Source: Actinomycetota bacterium (GTDB lineage Bacteria; Actinomycetota; Actinomycetes; Nanopelagicales; Nanopelagicaceae). From it: a stretch of DNA of 64,000 nt. The stretch spans positions 62,001-126,000 of the forward strand of contig JACMQL010000046.1 in assembly GCA_014377015.1 (NCBI GenBank). The letters are read 5' to 3'. The position numbers and the translations under genes are program-made. A model generated the notes under the pieces. That model saw only the letters and a program-made list of their open reading frames with translations. It made no database searches and had not been told where the DNA came from. This document shows positions 61,955 to 64,000 of this stretch, in pieces (positions within the stretch are counted from its first letter, which is position 1; every line of letters begins with the position of its first letter).

Positions 61955-64000
61955 TTAGATCTATCGAATCAGAATTTATGAAGACAGGAATTCTCTCCAA
62001 CGGAGTCAATAAATCTATCCACTTACCACCTTGATGCTCGTCGCCGTCCCAAAGTTCAATCCAACTGCCTTGCGGAAGATAGATTTTCATAGTCGTGCAG
62101 TTAGGGTCGGTAACTGGTGCAACCAACAAGTCTCTGCCGAGCATGTATTGATACGTCGCTTTCCAAATCTCTGGATCTTCCGGATAGTCGAAGAAAAGCC
62201 CGGCCATAAGGGGGCGCCCACTTTCGATAGCAGCTTTACCTTCTCTCGCTAGATAGGGAATGAGCTTCTTTCGAATATCTAAGTATGTGCGAAAGAGCGC
62301 CAGCACCGCGCTGTCACCTGATTGTTTTGCGATGTTCCAAGGACTTCGGTCATTGGAAGGTGTGCGATGATGGTTGTATTCTGAGTGAAATTGCATGATC
62401 GGACAGAATGTCGCCATTTGTGTTCCGCGGATATACAACTCGGTCGTCGGCAACTGACCGCTAAATCCTCCGATGTCCCAACCCCAGAAAAAGAGACCGC
62501 TGGCAGATGCACTTATGCCGGCTCGAATTGATGCTCGAAAAGCTTCCCATGTCGAATCTTCGTCACCGGCCCAAAAGGTTGGGAAAGAACTGCTTCCAGC
62601 AAATCCAGCTCGCGAAAATGTCGCTCCCTTCTTGCCTATATCTGCAAAAAGTTCATGAAAGGTTTGTGCGTAAGCAACCGGCAATCTATTATTCATTTCC
62701 AACCCAGATAAACCATTGAGGTACTTCAAATCCGCGCCCCAGGCGTGCTCACCTCCGTCCGTTTTGAAGCCGTCGACTTCCAGTTCTTCTACTAGATAAC
62801 GTCGCTGATCAGCCCACCACTTTCTTACATGATTTTGGGTCAAGTCGGGTAGAAGGCCATCGTGGAACCAGAAACCACGTACTTTGTAAGGTTCGTCATG
62901 CGCATCCCTAACAACGAAGTCATTTTCAATGGCAAAATTCCAATTTGCTTCTGCTTGTGATTTTGGTTCACCCGCATCTTTTAAGATAGGAATTTGCCAA
63001 AGTAATAGTTTCGTGTCATTTGCGTGAAGATCGTGAATCATCATTTTCGGATTTGGCCAAGCCCCGTTTTCAGGATACGTAATCTCCGCGGCCCTGTGAC
63101 CGCGCGCACCGTCATTTGGTTCATATTGCGCGTCTCGAAAGACTGTAAATGTAGATTCGTCCGACCATGCTTCGATTACAACAACACCAATGTCAATTCC
63201 AAGTTCTTGACTTGTGCGAATTTCTCGTTGTACGCGTTCCTGCGTGTTCCATTCATTACTGCTCGCCCAAAGTGAGTAGATCCATTCTGGAGGTGTGTCG
63301 GGTAGCGCGAATTCGCGCATATACTTTTTGAGGATTTGCGCGGGCTTTCCGCAGTAGCCTTTGAGTCCAAGATGATTTTGATGTGGAGTTACATCTATTT
63401 CAACTTGCAGTTTATTGAGTGAGGAAACACCAACGTCGAAGCGACTTGGATTAGCAGATTGCAGGTAGAAGCCGTAATTGCTTCCGATGATGATCCCAAA
63501 TGGCGCGGGTAGGTAGGTACGATGTCCTTGTCCTTTGTACTCCTCGTACACGCATGCATCTACAAATTCTCCGCGTTGATCCACAGAGTGAAATCTTTCT
63601 CCGAATCCGACCACATGGTCTTCTTCTTGCATCGGAAGTGAGAATTTAAGGCGATGAACTCCACCATCTGAATCCTTGAGCAGTTCCACATCACTGGCCG
63701 TAATTCCATCAGGAAAGTCTCCGAGTTGCTGTAAAAATCCGTTTTCATCGGCACTCCAGACAAGTGCTTGGCATGCGAATTTCTCTGAGGTCTCGTCAGC
63801 ATTGGTTCGCAGTTGATAACTAACCTTTTCATACGCGCTTAAGGGAGGAAGGGATACCTCCCACTCAATTTGCTCTGGATATTCCCCGGATCGAGCGGCG
63901 GCATCGGCCAGGTGAGTTTCGGTGCCTGTGAATTTCGCGGTCGCTCCGTAAGGTCCATGATCCTCAGATCGTGCTTGCCGATGCGTCACAAGCGGCCAAA
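61938..64000 (-). CDS. Glycoside hydrolase family 31 (alpha-xylosidase/alpha-glucosidase-like), 5' end cut by window
   Basis: At least 683 aa; the frame stays open beyond the window edge upstream of the listed GTG at 63989 (reading PLVTHRQARSEDHG), so the N terminus is probably missing. GH31 features are the beta-sandwich N domain, catalytic region GFKTDGGEHAWG with the nucleophile Asp, FSRAGFAGS, FWAGDEDSTW with the acid/base Asp, FFWGWDIGGFSG and FCPIMQFHSEY. The KTDGGE form suggests the alpha-xylosidase-like side of the family. No signal peptide can be judged. It would release alpha-linked sugars. It converges with TetR, overlapping by 17 bases. Confidence 0.9.
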   Translation of the reverse strand, partial: WPLVTHRQARSEDHGPYGATAKFTGTETHLADAAARSGEYPEQIEWEVSLPPLSAYEKVSYQLRTNADETSEKFACQALVWSADENGFLQQLGDFPDGITASDVELLKDSDGGVHRLKFSLPMQEEDHVVGFGERFHSVDQRGEFVDACVYEEYKGQGHRTYLPAPFGIIIGSNYGFYLQSANPSRFDVGVSSLNKLQVEIDVTPHQNHLGLKGYCGKPAQILKKYMREFALPDTPPEWIYSLWASSNEWNTQERVQREIRTSQELGIDIGVVVIEAWSDESTFTVFRDAQYEPNDGARGHRAAEITYPENGAWPNPKMMIHDLHANDTKLLLWQIPILKDAGEPKSQAEANWNFAIENDFVVRDAHDEPYKVRGFWFHDGLLPDLTQNHVRKWWADQRRYLVEELEVDGFKTDGGEHAWGADLKYLNGLSGLEMNNRLPVAYAQTFHELFADIGKKGATFSRAGFAGSSSFPTFWAGDEDSTWEAFRASIRAGISASASGLFFWGWDIGGFSGQLPTTELYIRGTQMATFCPIMQFHSEYNHHRTPSNDRSPWNIAKQSGDSAVLALFRTYLDIRKKLIPYLAREGKAAIESGRPLMAGLFFDYPEDPEIWKATYQYMLGRDLLVAPVTDPNCTTMKIYLPQGSWIELWDGDEHQGGKWIDLLTPLERIPVFINSDSIDLINVLR

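Overview
This window appears to come from an actinobacterial chromosome (Actinomycetota). The GC content is moderate, around 50% by eye. The evidence for the phylum is a short NusA that is transcribed with rimP, ylxR and infB; a mycoredoxin-like glutaredoxin; ThyX instead of ThyA; a ClgR-type regulator; an Actino-pnp leader RNA upstream of pnp; and many leaderless promoters with a TANNNT -10 box 6-7 nt before the start codon. A small planktonic actinobacterium would fit, but that is a guess.

Region 1 (1-13,983) is core information processing on the + strand: proS (5' end cut off), a TSUP permease, rimP-nusA-ylxR-infB-rbfA-truB-ribF, rpsO, Actino-pnp RNA, pnp, an M16 peptidase, dapB and a mycoredoxin. 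Region 3 (50,928-61,393) resumes the core: azlCD, thyX, dapA, rnj, ftsK, a RodZ-like gene, rimO, pgsA, pncC/cinA and clgR. The window ends with an accessory TetR regulator and a GH31 glycosidase that runs off the edge.

Region 2 (about 13,984-50,927) is a 37-kb catabolic island lying between dapB/mycoredoxin and azlC/thyX. No integrase, IS element or tRNA was seen. Its left part looks like acid-sugar or deoxy-sugar catabolism: a LacI regulator with a clear operator, a RhaM-like mutarotase, a fuconolactonase-like amidohydrolase, four enolase-superfamily (mandelate racemase type) proteins, four SDRs, a Gfo/Idh/MocA dehydrogenase, a MmgE/PrpD protein, a class III CoA-transferase, and an unusual E1beta-E1alpha-free lipoyl domain set with no E2 or E3. 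Its right part is rich in amide or lactone hydrolases: five members of the neutral-ceramidase-like family (PF04734), two tandem DoeB-like (AstE/AspA family) deacylases, a creatininase, a phosphotriesterase-family lactonase and RidA. These come with a DppBCDF-type importer with its binding protein, and two MFS transporters bracketing the PF04734/DoeB cluster.

Working model (inference): the importer brings in an amide- or ester-linked sugar-acid conjugate, and the metal hydrolases release its parts. SDRs, the lactonase and enolase-type dehydratases convert the sugar to a 2-keto-3-deoxy acid, and the E1/lipoyl set with the CoA-transferase may turn this into a CoA thioester. LacI operators at both an enolase promoter and the E1-lipoyl-enolase promoter link these steps. 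Most PF04734 copies lack the serine nucleophile of true ceramidases but keep the zinc-site motifs, so their substrate is probably not ceramide. This is the best candidate for an undescribed system here.
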